DNA of 36,974 nucleotides. It comes from Paracoccus haematequi (lineage in GTDB: Bacteria > Pseudomonadota > Alphaproteobacteria > Rhodobacterales > Rhodobacteraceae). Position 1 is the first letter of the stretch. Every line of letters starts with the position of its first letter. The DNA lies in NCBI RefSeq assembly GCF_900631945.1, contig NZ_UZWE01000041.1:1-36974 (forward strand), given 5' to 3'. The position numbers were made by a program, and so were the translations under genes. The notes under the pieces were generated by a model. It worked only from the letters and a program-made list of their open reading frames with translations, was not told where the DNA came from and searched no databases. This document shows positions 7,740 to 15,119 of the stretch, piece after piece.

Positions 7740-7773
7740 GATCGAAGGCGGCCTTTCGGGGCCGCCTTCGATC
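7740..7773. terminator. bidirectional hairpin between convergent genes
   Basis: GATCGAAGGCGGC (7740-7752) pairs perfectly with GCCGCCTTCGATC (7761-7773) around an 8-base loop. It sits five bases after the entericidin stop and eight bases from the stop of the convergent membrane-protein gene, so it probably ends both transcripts. It has no T-tract. Confidence 0.65.
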
Positions 7774-7780
7774 GCTGCGC

Positions 7781-8038
7781 TTAGCGGGTCGACGGATGCT
7801 GCCTTGCGGCCGAGCGGATCCGGTTGGCGATGGGCCAGGTCCAGCCGATCTGTTGCGAGCGGTTCGGGCGCAGATAGACCCAGTTCAGCAACGCGGCGGG
7901 AATGCCCAGGGCCAGGCCGATAACCGCCCCCCAGACGAAGGTCGCGACGCCGACATAGCCCATTGCCAGGCCCGCGATCACCACCGCCCCGGCAATCGAG
8001 GCGACCCAGATATGGATCAGGAACAGTCGAAGATGCAT
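7781..8038 (-). CDS. small two-helix membrane protein
   Basis: An 85-residue protein with two predicted membrane helices (roughly residues 10-32 and 34-55) and a basic C-terminal tail. The pattern SIAGAVVIAGLAMGY, then AVIGLALGIPAALLNWVYLR, matches the 58-residue protein encoded at 8709-8885 (SLAGIGVVAVLAMGF, AAIGAALAVPATWLVARQ), so the two are paralogues. Small proteins of this type are common in Rhodobacteraceae, where I recall some being mislabelled CTP synthetase. Function is unknown. The start at 8038 was chosen because the upstream extension reads as low-complexity arginine-rich shadow. Confidence 0.7.
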   Translation of the reverse strand: MHLRLFLIHIWVASIAGAVVIAGLAMGYVGVATFVWGAVIGLALGIPAALLNWVYLRPNRSQQIGWTWPIANRIRSAARQHPSTR

Positions 8039-8107
8039 GATCGTGCTCCGATGGACAGGTTCCGGTGAAACGAACAGGCGGCGACGGCGGTTCCGAAGGA
8101 GAATGCG

Positions 8108-8485
8108 ATGCGCTTGACGATCCTTGCGATGCTTCTGCCGTTGCCGGCCGCGGCCTTCACCGCGCAGAACGGCATGACGGCGGTGCGGACCGGGCCGGCC
8201 GAGATCACGGTCATCCACGAGGTTCGGCGCGGGGACACCGACTATTGGTGCGCGGCGGGCGATTTCGCGCAGCGCGTTCTGGATCTGCCTGGCAAGACGC
8301 GGCTGTGGCGCGCCTCGCCCAAGCCGCGCCGGGCGGGCCAGGGGATCGTCTTCACCCTGGATCCCGCGCAGCAGGCCGAGGGGGCGGGCCTGTCGCAATT
8401 CGGTGGCGGGCCGCGCGACGGCTCGATCCCGGTCGCGATGGCGGTCGGCAATTACTGCCAGCGGATCGTTCCCTTCCGGGACTGA
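8108..8485 (+). CDS. secreted protein of unknown function
   Basis: A 125-residue protein with a signal peptide (MRLTILAMLLPLPAAAFTA, cleavage around residue 16-18). The mature part has two cysteines (in DYWCAAG and GNYCQRIV) that could form a disulphide in the periplasm. AAGGAG sits at about 8094-8099, just upstream of the ATG at 8108. I do not recognise the family. The gene lies in a cluster of small envelope proteins (entericidin, two membrane proteins, a 57-residue protein) and transcribes away from the membrane protein gene at 7781-8038. Confidence 0.7.
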   Translation: MRLTILAMLLPLPAAAFTAQNGMTAVRTGPAEITVIHEVRRGDTDYWCAAGDFAQRVLDLPGKTRLWRASPKPRRAGQGIVFTLDPAQQAEGAGLSQFGGGPRDGSIPVAMAVGNYCQRIVPFRD

Positions 8486-8529
8486 CGGCAACCGGCCGCG
8501 CCCCCTGCCGGCCTTCAACGGAGAGCGAG

Positions 8530-8703
8530 ATGAAAAACCCCTGGATGAGCGCATGGCTGTCGGCAGCCAACAGCGCGGCCGCCACCGCCCGAGGCCAGAT
8601 CATGGCCGAAACCAGCAAGACCCAGACCCGGATGTTGCAGGACTGGCAACGCGCGTGGACGGACGCATGGTTCGCGATGTGGTTTCCGGGCCGCCGCCGA
8701 TAG
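8530..8703 (+). CDS. small tryptophan-rich protein, unknown
   Basis: A 57-residue frame with six tryptophans (two early, four near the end), an alanine-rich helical start and a basic end (PGRRR). GAGAGCGAG lies just upstream of the ATG at 8530 and provides a ribosome binding site. It follows the secreted-protein gene by 44 bases on the same strand and probably shares its transcript. The amphipathic middle (SKTQTRMLQDWQRAW) could contact membrane or granule surfaces, but that is only a guess. No family recognised. Confidence 0.5.
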   Translation: MKNPWMSAWLSAANSAAATARGQIMAETSKTQTRMLQDWQRAWTDAWFAMWFPGRRR

Positions 8704-8708
8704 CGGCG

Positions 8709-8885
8709 TCAGGCAAGCTGCCGCGCCACCAGCCAGGTCGCGGGCACCGCAAGTGCCGCGCCGATGGCGGCGGCGATCAGGATGGACTTCCAGTCATAGA
8801 ACCCCATCGCCAGCACGGCCACCACGCCGATCCCCGCCAGCGAGGTCATGACGATCGACAACAAGAGCATGAAAAGACGGGCCAT
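8709..8885 (-). CDS. small two-helix membrane protein (paralogue of 7781-8038)
   Basis: A 58-residue protein with two membrane helices (residues ~5-28 and ~33-54) separated by a short FYDWKS turn. It aligns with the protein at 7781-8038 over SLAGIGVVAVLAMGF and AAIGAALAVPATWLVARQ. The stop is five bases from the convergent stop of the 57-residue gene. The start at 8885 fits a GAGATCAC site just upstream on the minus strand, which is weak. Function is unknown. Confidence 0.68.
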   Translation of the reverse strand: MARLFMLLLSIVMTSLAGIGVVAVLAMGFYDWKSILIAAAIGAALAVPATWLVARQLA

Positions 8886-8958
8886 CGTGATCTCCGAATT
8901 TGGTTCGGGTGAAGGATGGCACGATTCGGGCGGATGCGCCTTGATCGGGATCAGATAG

Positions 8959-8974
8959 CGGGGATGCACCCCAC
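8959..8974. repeat. possible degenerate REP palindrome
   Basis: GCGGGGATGCACCCCACG, ending about 30 bases before the transposase gene, resembles the core GGGGTTTCACCCCAC of the intact REP copies at 9523 and 9585 but lacks the leading GTAGGGT. It may be a decayed left-hand copy. Confidence 0.3.
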
Positions 8975-9005
8975 GTTTTGTTAACCCGGTTGCGCGAGGA
9001 GGGGC

Positions 9006-9581
9006 ATGTCGCGCTATCTTCGCCCTCGCCTGCCGGGCGTACCGATCTTCTTCACCGTTGCCTTGGCGCAGCGTGGCAGTCGGCTGCTGGTGGAGCAGAT
9101 CGAAGATTTGCGCGACGCGGTGAGGGTGACGCGGGCGGAACGGCCTTTCGGGATCGAGGCTTGGGTGGTCTTGCCGGATCACCTGCATTGCGTCTGGCGC
9201 TTGCCCGAGGGGGATTGCGATTACGGCGTCCAATGGGGTGCGATCAAGGCGCGGTTCTCGCGGGCGGTGAGGGAGACGGTGGGGTGGAACCCCACCCTAC
9301 GGTCGGCATCCAAGGTGGCGAAGGGGGATTCCGGCGTTTGGCAGCGGCGGTTTTGGGAGCATCACATTCGCAATGACGAAGATCATGCGACGCATATGCG
9401 GTATTGTTGGTTCAACCCGGTGAAGCATGGGTTGGTCACGCGGCCCGAGGATTGGCCGTATTCATCGTTTCACCGAGACATGGCGGTAGGCCGGATGATT
9501 GGGCAAGCCGCATTGGCGCCCCGTAGGGTGGGGTTTCACCCCACCATGGCCCGGCGACGGGCCAACCGCAGCGGATTGTGA
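9006..9581 (+). CDS. REP-associated tyrosine transposase (RAYT)
   Basis: A 191-residue Y1-type transposase of the RAYT group. Marks are the opening SRYLRPRLPGVPIFFTV, the HUH metal motif HLH (residues 59-61 in LPDHLHCVW), the WGAIKARFSRAV segment, QRRFWEHHIRND, and the catalytic tyrosine (probably Y133) in MRYCWFNPVKHGLV, then DWPYSSFHRD. RAYTs are single-copy domesticated transposases believed to mobilise short REP palindromes. GAGGAGGGG just before the ATG at 9006 is the ribosome binding site. Two REP copies lie inside the gene: one encodes GWNPTL (residues ~93-98), the other encodes VGFHPT in a C-terminal extension beyond the usual end (~residue 160). The gene appears intact. Confidence 0.88.
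   Translation: MSRYLRPRLPGVPIFFTVALAQRGSRLLVEQIEDLRDAVRVTRAERPFGIEAWVVLPDHLHCVWRLPEGDCDYGVQWGAIKARFSRAVRETVGWNPTLRSASKVAKGDSGVWQRRFWEHHIRNDEDHATHMRYCWFNPVKHGLVTRPEDWPYSSFHRDMAVGRMIGQAALAPRRVGFHPTMARRRANRSGL
9279..9300 (-). repeat. REP palindrome copy 1 (inside the RAYT gene)
   Basis: The minus strand reads GTAGGGTGGGGTTCCACCCC, the same element as copies 2-4. It lies in frame within the transposase gene and encodes the residues VGWNPTLR. Confidence 0.7.
9523..9545 (+). repeat. REP palindrome copy 2 (3' end of the RAYT gene)
   Basis: Reads GTAGGGTGGGGTTTCACCCC followed by ACC. It encodes the VGFHPT residues of the transposase C-terminal extension. Confidence 0.75.
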
Positions 9582-9584
9582 GAC

Positions 9585-9606
9585 GTAGGGTGGGGTTTAC
9601 CCCAGC
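9585..9606 (+). repeat. REP palindrome copy 3
   Basis: GTAGGGTGGGGTTTACCCCA, starting four bases after the RAYT stop, in direct orientation to copy 2. With copy 4 it forms an inverted pair of the kind called a BIME. Confidence 0.72.
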
Positions 9607-9632
9607 GTTTAGGACGGGCGGCGCGTGGGAGT

Positions 9633-9655
9633 GGTGGGGTAGAACCCCCCCCTAG
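9633..9655 (-). repeat. REP palindrome copy 4, degenerate
   Basis: GGTGGGGTAGAACCCCCCCC followed by TAG is the inverted form of the element with two or three changes. It lies opposite copy 3 and marks the boundary with the AT-rich island that begins at about 9660. Confidence 0.6.
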
Positions 9656-9673
9656 TACGCTTGCTGGCTATAA

Positions 9674-10141
9674 TCAGTCAGATGGTCCATCGACAGGCTC
9701 TTCGTTTGCAAGGACGTAAACCACGCGTATCAAATCATACATTACCAGCACACACACCAATATTGTGAGCAGCGCAGATGAATGAAGGCCTGAGCGAATG
9801 GCGTTACTCATAAGTGAATTTTCTATCGAACTTCTGAATATAGCAATAAAGAAAGATGCAACTATGCACCCTATCAGCATCAAAGCACTGATAGATAGCT
9901 TGCGACGTGCATCACTAAAAACTTTTATCTTAAACCTTCGTTCTATCCTAGAATATTCTAAAAATATCTGTATTATTGTGACCAAGTTAACAGTGACCAT
10001 AACAGAAATTATATTTACGTATTCATGATTCACAAAGCCATCTAAGAAACTGTTTCGAGAGAGAACTTCAGGACGACAAACTGATAAACATGCAAGGAAG
10101 GTAGCTAGAGCTATCAACACAACTATCTGGACCACTCTCAT
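9674..10141 (-). CDS. four-helix membrane protein, RexB-like architecture
   Basis: A 155-residue integral membrane protein with four predicted helices at residues ~3-21, ~43-62, ~84-103 and ~122-144. The loop between helices 2 and 3 is short, charged and basic (SRIERRFKIK...DARRK), and the C-terminal tail is acidic. Its start overlaps the stop of the upstream gene (ATGA at 10138-10141), so the two are translationally coupled. The whole island is much more AT-rich than its surroundings, which indicates recent transfer. Size, helix count, the basic loop after helix 2 and the operon order match phage lambda RexB (144 residues, four helices), an ion-channel effector of phage exclusion. The match is architectural, judged from memory of RexB, not from an alignment search. 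Confidence 0.7.
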   Translation of the reverse strand: MRVVQIVVLIALATFLACLSVCRPEVLSRNSFLDGFVNHEYVNIISVMVTVNLVTIIQIFLEYSRIERRFKIKVFSDARRKLSISALMLIGCIVASFFIAIFRSSIENSLMSNAIRSGLHSSALLTILVCVLVMYDLIRVVYVLANEEPVDGPSD

Positions 10142-10952
10142 CTTCTCAGCATCCTTCGAACAAAATCACTAAAACCGGCAGGAGGCTCTTTCACTGGTAA
10201 AAGTCTGTCATCTCCTTCAATAACAACACCACGCTGACAGGAGTCATAAATAAGATCCTCCCCGCCTTTTGCTATGATATCACCCGCTCCAGAATTTGCA
10301 TATTCTGCAATTCCCAAAATGCGAGGGTTGTTGACGTTTAATCCTTCATCGCTTTGGAGCGCCCCCTTCACCCTGTCCGCATTGGTTTGCTCTCTAAGTT
10401 TCTTCAATGCCTTTTTTGTCGCAGCTTCACCATTAATTGGATTTGGGCAACAACATCAAACTTTATTAATGTTACTTTGCCCGGATATGCTTCAATAGCC
10501 TTTTTAAAAGATTCTTCTCTGGAAACATTAAAATAATCTATCTTAAAAGGGTGCCCGGAATATTTCGTATTTAGGTGGCGAACTAAATACTCAACTTGCG
10601 TATGAGGCTTTCCAACTTTCGCCACATCCCCGACGGCAATAACCTGCTCGTCATTAGCCAAATTAATCAGAAACGATGAGTGATGCCACGCACCTTGCTC
10701 ACTTTCCGCAAAGGGGTCAGCAGGGTTAGCCTGTCCTATCTCAGAACGCCATCTACAAACCGACCCAAAGATAGCGTCATTTTCTGTAGCTAGATGAATG
10801 TATTTTAGTACAACCCCGCCCCACCCAACAAAATCAAAATCGTGAGAAAATATATCACGCAAGAATCCTTTTCTGTCGCCTTCAAAAGGCTCATCAAAAA
10901 GCGCCTTAGTTGATGGCTCTGTCAAAGACAGTCTGTATAGATTAAATTTCAT
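10138..10952 (-). pseudogene. soluble island protein, RexA-like/DUF4747-like, with a one-base frameshift
   Basis: Two overlapping frames join into one protein of ~271 residues. The first (10952 down to ~10447) runs from MKFNLYRLSL to VTLIKFDVVA and then stops at 10404. Re-reading one base back at 10444-10448 continues as PNPINGEAATKKALKKL and runs to the stop at 10138. The continuity of the P-N-P motif, and the overlap with the next gene only in the second frame, show that the joined form is the original. An intact copy would have GGGG where GGG stands at 10445-10447. The product has no membrane segment. Its layout resembles DUF4747 proteins and the 279-residue RexA sensor of lambda. It begins 22 bases after the lepA stop on the same strand. 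Decay, phase variation or a sequencing error in the G run are all possible. Confidence 0.62.
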
Positions 10953-10973
10953 TTACTATCCAAATCATCGACA

Positions 10974-12773
10974 CTACCCATCCATCTTCAACGCCTGAAT
11001 GAACGCCGTCTGCGGGATCTCCACCTTGCCGAACTGGCGCATCTTCTTCTTGCCGGCCTTCTGCTTCTCCAGCAGCTTCTTCTTCCGCGTCGCGTCCCCG
11101 CCGTAACACTTCGCCGTCACGTCCTTGCGCATGGCGCTCAGCGTTTCGCGCGCGATGACGCGGGCGCCGATCGCCGCCTGGATCGGGATCTTGAACATGT
11201 GCCGGGGGATCAGTTCCTTGAGCTTTTCCACCATCACCCGGCCGCGCGCCTCGGCGCGGTCGCGGTGGACCATGATGGACAGGGCGTCCACGGGCTCGTC
11301 GTTGACCAGGATCGACATCTTGACGAGGAAATCCTCGCGGTATTCGCTGATCTGGTAATCGAAGCTGGCATAGCCCTTGGTCACGGATTTCAGGCGGTCA
11401 TAGAAGTCGAACACCACCTCGGCCAGCGGCAGGTCATAGACCACCATCGCCCGGCTGCCCGCATAGGTCAGGTCCAGCTGGATGCCGCGGCGGTCCTGGC
11501 ACAGCTTCAGCACGTCGCCCAGGTATTCGTCGGGGACCATGATCGTGGCCTTGATGCGCGGCTCCTCGATATGGTCGACATGGGTCAGGTCGGGCATGTC
11601 GGCGGGGTTGTGCAGGTCGCGGACCTCTCCGTCGCGCATGTGCAGCTTGAAGACCACCGACGGCGCGGTGGTGATCAGATCCAGGTCGTATTCGCGTTCC
11701 AGCCGGTCGCGCACGACCTCCAGGTGCAGCAGCCCCAGGAAACCGCAGCGGAAGCCGAAGCCAAGCGCGGCCGAGGTTTCCATCTCATAGCTGAAGGACG
11801 CGTCGTTGAGCGCCAGCTTCTCGATGGCGTCGCGCAGGGCCTCGAAATCGTTGGCGTCGACGGGGAACAGCCCGCAGAAGACCACCGGCTGGGCGGGCTT
11901 GAAGCCGGGCAGGGCCACGTCGGCGCCCTTGCGCTCATGGGTGATGGTGTCGCCCACGCGGGTGTCGCGGACCTGCTTGATCGAGGCGGTGAAGACGCCG
12001 ATCTCGCCCGGTCCCAGTTCCGGGATGTCCACCATCTGCGGGGTCAGCACGGCCAGCTTGTCGATGCCGTAAACCGCGCCGGTCTGCATCATCTTCACGC
12101 GGTCGCCCTTGCGGATCACGCCGTCCATGACGCGGATCATCACCACCACGCCCAGATAGGCGTCATACCAGCTGTCCACCAGCATCGCCTTCAGCGGAGC
12201 GTCGCGGTCGCCCTTGGGGGCGGGAAGGCGGGTGACGATGGCTTCCAGCACGTCGGGGATGCCCAGGCCGGTCTTGGCGGAAATCGGGATCGCGTCGGAT
12301 GCGTCGATGCCGATCACTTCCTCGATGTTTTCCTTGACGCGTTCAGGTTCCGCCGCCGGCAGGTCGATCTTGTTCAAGACCGGCACGATCTCGTGGCCCG
12401 CGTCGATGGCCTGATAGACATTGGCCAGCGTCTGCGCCTCGACCCCCTGGGACGCGTCCACGACCAGCAGCGATCCCTCGACGGCGCGCATGGACCGGCT
12501 GACCTCGTAGGCGAAGTCGACATGGCCCGGCGTGTCGATCAGGTTCAGGATATAGGTCTGGCCGTCCTTCGCCGGATAGACGATGCGGACGGTGTTGGCC
12601 TTGATGGTGATGCCGCGTTCGCGTTCGATATCCATGCTGTCCAGCATCTGGGCCTTCATGTCGCGGTCGGCGACAGTGCCCGTCGACTGGATCAGCCGGT
12701 CGGCCAGGGTGGATTTGCCGTGGTCGATATGGGCCACGATCGAGAAATTGCGGATCAGGGAAAGCTCGGTCAT
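10974..12773 (-). CDS. lepA: elongation factor 4 (LepA), translational GTPase
   Basis: A 599-residue ribosome-dependent GTPase, full length for LepA. G motifs are AHIDHGKST (residues ~13-21), DTPGH (~80) and NKID (~135). The LepA-specific C-terminal domain follows, including [22 protein letters not shown] near the end. It acts on stalled or initiating 70S ribosomes. The start [20 protein letters not shown] at 12773 is the conserved family start; an upstream open frame to 13484 is shadow. In many Gram-negative bacteria lepA is followed by lepB; here it is followed by the AT-rich island. Confidence 0.96.
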   Translation of the reverse strand: MTELSLIRNFSIVAHIDHGKSTLADRLIQSTGTVADRDMKAQMLDSMDIERERGITIKANTVRIVYPAKDGQTYILNLIDTPGHVDFAYEVSRSMRAVEGSLLVVDASQGVEAQTLANVYQAIDAGHEIVPVLNKIDLPAAEPERVKENIEEVIGIDASDAIPISAKTGLGIPDVLEAIVTRLPAPKGDRDAPLKAMLVDSWYDAYLGVVVMIRVMDGVIRKGDRVKMMQTGAVYGIDKLAVLTPQMVDIPELGPGEIGVFTASIKQVRDTRVGDTITHERKGADVALPGFKPAQPVVFCGLFPVDANDFEALRDAIEKLALNDASFSYEMETSAALGFGFRCGFLGLLHLEVVRDRLEREYDLDLITTAPSVVFKLHMRDGEVRDLHNPADMPDLTHVDHIEEPRIKATIMVPDEYLGDVLKLCQDRRGIQLDLTYAGSRAMVVYDLPLAEVVFDFYDRLKSVTKGYASFDYQISEYREDFLVKMSILVNDEPVDALSIMVHRDRAEARGRVMVEKLKELIPRHMFKIPIQAAIGARVIARETLSAMRKDVTAKCYGGDATRKKKLLEKQKAGKKKMRQFGKVEIPQTAFIQALKMDG

Positions 12774-12823
12774 GGCCGGGCTATACAAGGGCTTTGGCCC
12801 TGCGGGAAGGGGATTTTGCAGCG

Positions 12824-13705
12824 TTACAGCGCGGCCAGATGCGCCCGGCGCAGCCGCGCCTCGCGCCACATGGAGTAGATGCCCGCCCCGGCGATCAGCG
12901 CGGCCCCGGTCAGGGTCAGCGCGTCGGGACGTTCGCGGAAAACGCCGACCGCCAGCAGCAGCGCGAACAGCAGCCGGGAATAGCGGAAGGGCGCGATCAC
13001 GGCGATTTCCGCGATGCGGGTGGCGATCACCATGGTGATGTATCCCAGCAGGCCAAAGCACAGCGTCGCGGCCATCAGCGCCCCCTGCCCCGGCGTCGGC
13101 ACCACCGCCGATTGCCCGCCCAGGATCAGCAGCACCAATCCGGCGGCACCCATCGACCCGAAGGCCCCGGCGGACAGCAGGCCCGATCCGACTTCGGGCG
13201 GCAGGCGGCGGGTGATCAGGTCGCGCACGGCCAGCGTCATCACCGCGATGACGGCGAAGATCGAGCTGACCTCGAAGGACGCGGTGCCGGGCTTGACGAT
13301 CAACAGCACGCCCGCAAAGCCCACGGCGATGGACAGCCAGCGGCGCCAGCCCACCTGTTCGCCCAGAAACAGTGCCGCGCCCAACGTCATCAGCAGCGGC
13401 TGGGCTTGCAGGATGGCCGAGGCGATGGACAGATCCCCGGTCGCCAACGCGGTGACGAAGGTCACCGCGCAGACCCCCTCGCACAGGTTGCGGATGACCA
13501 CCTGCGGGCGCAGCAGGGTGCGCAGGCGCAGCCCCTCGGGTCCGACGGCGATCCAGATGCCGAAGACGACCATTCCTGCAAAGCCGATCACGGCCAGCAG
13601 CTGCCCGGTGGGGATGCTGCCGGACAGGGCCTTCAGCAACGCGTCCTCGGCGGCAAAGGCGGCCATGGCCAGGACCATCAGCAGGGCGGCGCGCAGGTTA
13701 TGCAT
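12824..13705 (-). CDS. EamA/DMT-family transporter
   Basis: A 293-residue protein with about ten membrane helices in two EamA repeats. Repeat-like blocks include [24 protein letters not shown] near residues 97-121 and the equivalent [22 protein letters not shown] near residues 240-262. Members of this drug/metabolite exporter superfamily export amino acids, metabolites or drugs; the substrate cannot be read. The gene starts within the last 8 bases of the upstream HAD hydrolase gene (start 13705, HAD stop 13698), so the two are translated together. It ends 50 bases before the lepA start, so all three may share a transcript. Confidence 0.87.
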   Translation of the reverse strand: MHNLRAALLMVLAMAAFAAEDALLKALSGSIPTGQLLAVIGFAGMVVFGIWIAVGPEGLRLRTLLRPQVVIRNLCEGVCAVTFVTALATGDLSIASAILQAQPLLMTLGAALFLGEQVGWRRWLSIAVGFAGVLLIVKPGTASFEVSSIFAVIAVMTLAVRDLITRRLPPEVGSGLLSAGAFGSMGAAGLVLLILGGQSAVVPTPGQGALMAATLCFGLLGYITMVIATRIAEIAVIAPFRYSRLLFALLLAVGVFRERPDALTLTGAALIAGAGIYSMWREARLRRAHLAAL

Positions 13706-14396
13706 GGCGGGATTCCAGCCGGTCGATCAGGGCGGGCAGGTCGGCGATGGTCTTCAGCCGATGGGCACGGGGATGGTCGGGCGCCTCGGCATGTTCGACG
13801 ACCCAGGTCAGGTCATGCGGGATGAAGACGCCGTGACCGCCCAGTTCGACGACCGGCAGCACGTCGCTTTTCATCGAATTTCCGGCCATCAGAAAACGGT
13901 CTGGTGCGACGCCTGCGCGAAACAGCACACGGGCATAGGATTCGGGCGACTTGTCGGCAATGATCTCGACGGCGTCGAAGCGGTCTGCCAGCCCGGATGC
14001 GGCGATCTTGCGTTCCTGGTCGATCAGGTCGCCCTTGGTGATCAGGATCAGCCGGCGCCCCGTCAGCGCATCAAGCGCCTCCGGCACCCCCGGCAGCAGA
14101 TCGACCGGATGGGCCAGCATCTCCTGCCCCAGTTCCAGGATCCGGCCGATGGCGCGGCCGTCGATGCGCCCGTCGGTCAGTTCGATGGCAGTCTGGACCA
14201 TCGACAGCATGAAGCCCTTGATGCCGAAACCATAGCGGGCCAGGTTCGCGCGTTCCACGTCCAGCAACCGGCTGGCGATGTCGGCGCCTTCGGCATGATC
14301 GCCCAGCAGGGCGACGAATTCGCCCTCGGTCACGCGGAAAAACGTCTCGTTTTCCCACAGGGTGTCGTCGGCATCCAGTCCGATGGCCTCGATCAT
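13698..14396 (-). CDS. HAD-family hydrolase (phosphatase)
   Basis: A 232-residue haloacid dehalogenase-type hydrolase. Motif I is GLDADDTLW with the aspartate nucleophile near residue 7, motif II is LILITKGD, motif III is the lysine in IIADKSPESY, and motif IV is GNSMKSDVLP. The insertion between motifs I and II is a helical cap of about 110 residues (type I cap). The ATG at 14396 is supported by GGGGGA four to five bases upstream on the minus strand; an ATG at 14435 would add 13 residues. The family dephosphorylates small phosphorylated metabolites, and the substrate is not evident. Coupled to the DMT exporter downstream. Confidence 0.85.
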   Translation of the reverse strand: MIEAIGLDADDTLWENETFFRVTEGEFVALLGDHAEGADIASRLLDVERANLARYGFGIKGFMLSMVQTAIELTDGRIDGRAIGRILELGQEMLAHPVDLLPGVPEALDALTGRRLILITKGDLIDQERKIAASGLADRFDAVEIIADKSPESYARVLFRAGVAPDRFLMAGNSMKSDVLPVVELGGHGVFIPHDLTWVVEHAEAPDHPRAHRLKTIADLPALIDRLESRHA

Positions 14397-14472
14397 CGCA
14401 TCCCCCGTCTTGCCGTCGCCGTCATGCAGGATCATGCTGGCGCAAGCTTGTCAAACCCCCGAAAGGATTGCC

Positions 14473-14658
14473 ATGACCTTCACCGTTCCCGACATGACCT
14501 GCGGCCATTGCAAGGCTGCCATCGAGGCCGCCATCGCCCAAGCGGGCGGACGTGCCACGGTCGACCTGGCGCAGAAGACCGTCGCGGTGGACGGCCTGGA
14601 CGCAGGCCGCGCCGCCCAGGCGATTCGCGACGCCGGATACGAGGTCAGCCCCGCCTGA
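14473..14658 (+). CDS. heavy-metal-associated domain protein (CopZ-like copper chaperone)
   Basis: A 61-residue single HMA domain with the metal-binding motif MTCGHC (cysteines ~10 and 13) after TFTVPD, then KAAIEAAIAQAGG and a C-terminal AIRDAGYEVSPA, the expected beta-alpha-beta-beta-alpha-beta order. Such proteins carry Cu(I) to P-type ATPases or sensors. GAAAGGA at 14461-14467 is the ribosome binding site. No copper ATPase or CueR regulator is in view, so the partner lies elsewhere. Confidence 0.88.
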   Translation: MTFTVPDMTCGHCKAAIEAAIAQAGGRATVDLAQKTVAVDGLDAGRAAQAIRDAGYEVSPA

Positions 14659-14676
14659 CCAGCGCAACGCCTTGAC

Positions 14677-14698
14677 GCCGCAGGCGAAGCCCTGCGGC
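14677..14698 (+). terminator. hairpin after the HMA gene
   Basis: GCCGCAGG (14677-14684) pairs with CCTGCGGC (14691-14698) across a 6-base loop, 18 bases after the CopZ-like stop codon. It has no T-tract; a termination role is probable from position only. Confidence 0.45.
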
Positions 14699-14812
14699 AC
14701 AGCGCCTGATTGAGCGGGCGGACCCTTTCTGATACCGTTGCAGCCGGATGGGCACGCAGACCGGGACAACCGGCGCCCGCCATCGCAGACAAGGCAACCG
14801 AGGAGACAGTTC

Positions 14813-15115
14813 ATGCTCAACCGCATAGTCATTGCGGCCGCGGCCATCATGATGACCGCGCCCCTGGCCATGGCCGGCCCGATCGACAGCGCCTGCGTCC
14901 GGTCCGACCGCGCGCGCGGCAATGCGCCCTTGTGCGGCTGCATCCAGCAGGTCGCGAACCAGACCCTGTCGCGGTCCGATCAGCGCCGCGCCGCGTCCTT
15001 CTTCCGCGACCCGCACGAGGCGCAAGAAGTTCGGATGTCGAAATCCAACGCGGACAACGCCTTCTGGGCGCGCTACAAGCGGTTCGCATCCCAGGCCGAG
15101 GCTTACTGCCGCTAA
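14813..15115 (+). CDS. small secreted protein with conserved cysteines
   Basis: A 100-residue protein with a clear signal peptide (MLNRIVIAAAAIMMTAPLAMA, cleavage after residue ~21). The mature part carries DSACVRSDR, APLCGCIQQVANQTL, a basic helical middle, and a final AEAYC, giving four cysteines that can form disulphides in the periplasm. GAGGAG at 14800-14805 supports the start; the longer frame from 14738 is not needed. The C-G-C-I-Q-x-V-A pattern resembles small uncharacterised alphaproteobacterial periplasmic proteins, but I cannot name the family. Its stop is four bases before the sirtuin start, so the two are probably one operon. Confidence 0.75.
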   Translation: MLNRIVIAAAAIMMTAPLAMAGPIDSACVRSDRARGNAPLCGCIQQVANQTLSRSDQRRAASFFRDPHEAQEVRMSKSNADNAFWARYKRFASQAEAYCR

Positions 15116-15119
15116 GCCC

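Noticed and set aside
9270..9660. CRISPR array from repeated GTGGGGT units
   Set aside because: The repeats are palindromic, alternate in orientation and are unevenly spaced, with two inside a RAYT gene. They are REP elements, and no cas genes are present.
10440..10452. Programmed -1 frameshift in the island's soluble gene
   Set aside because: The sequence around the shift (GTT GCC CAA ATC in the first frame) contains no X-XXY-YYZ slippery heptamer and no clear downstream stem, so a mutation or read error is more likely.
12774..13484. N-terminal extension of the LepA frame
   Set aside because: It lies inside the DMT transporter gene on the same strand in a different frame, and LepA proteins start at [14 protein letters not shown] sequence right at 12773.
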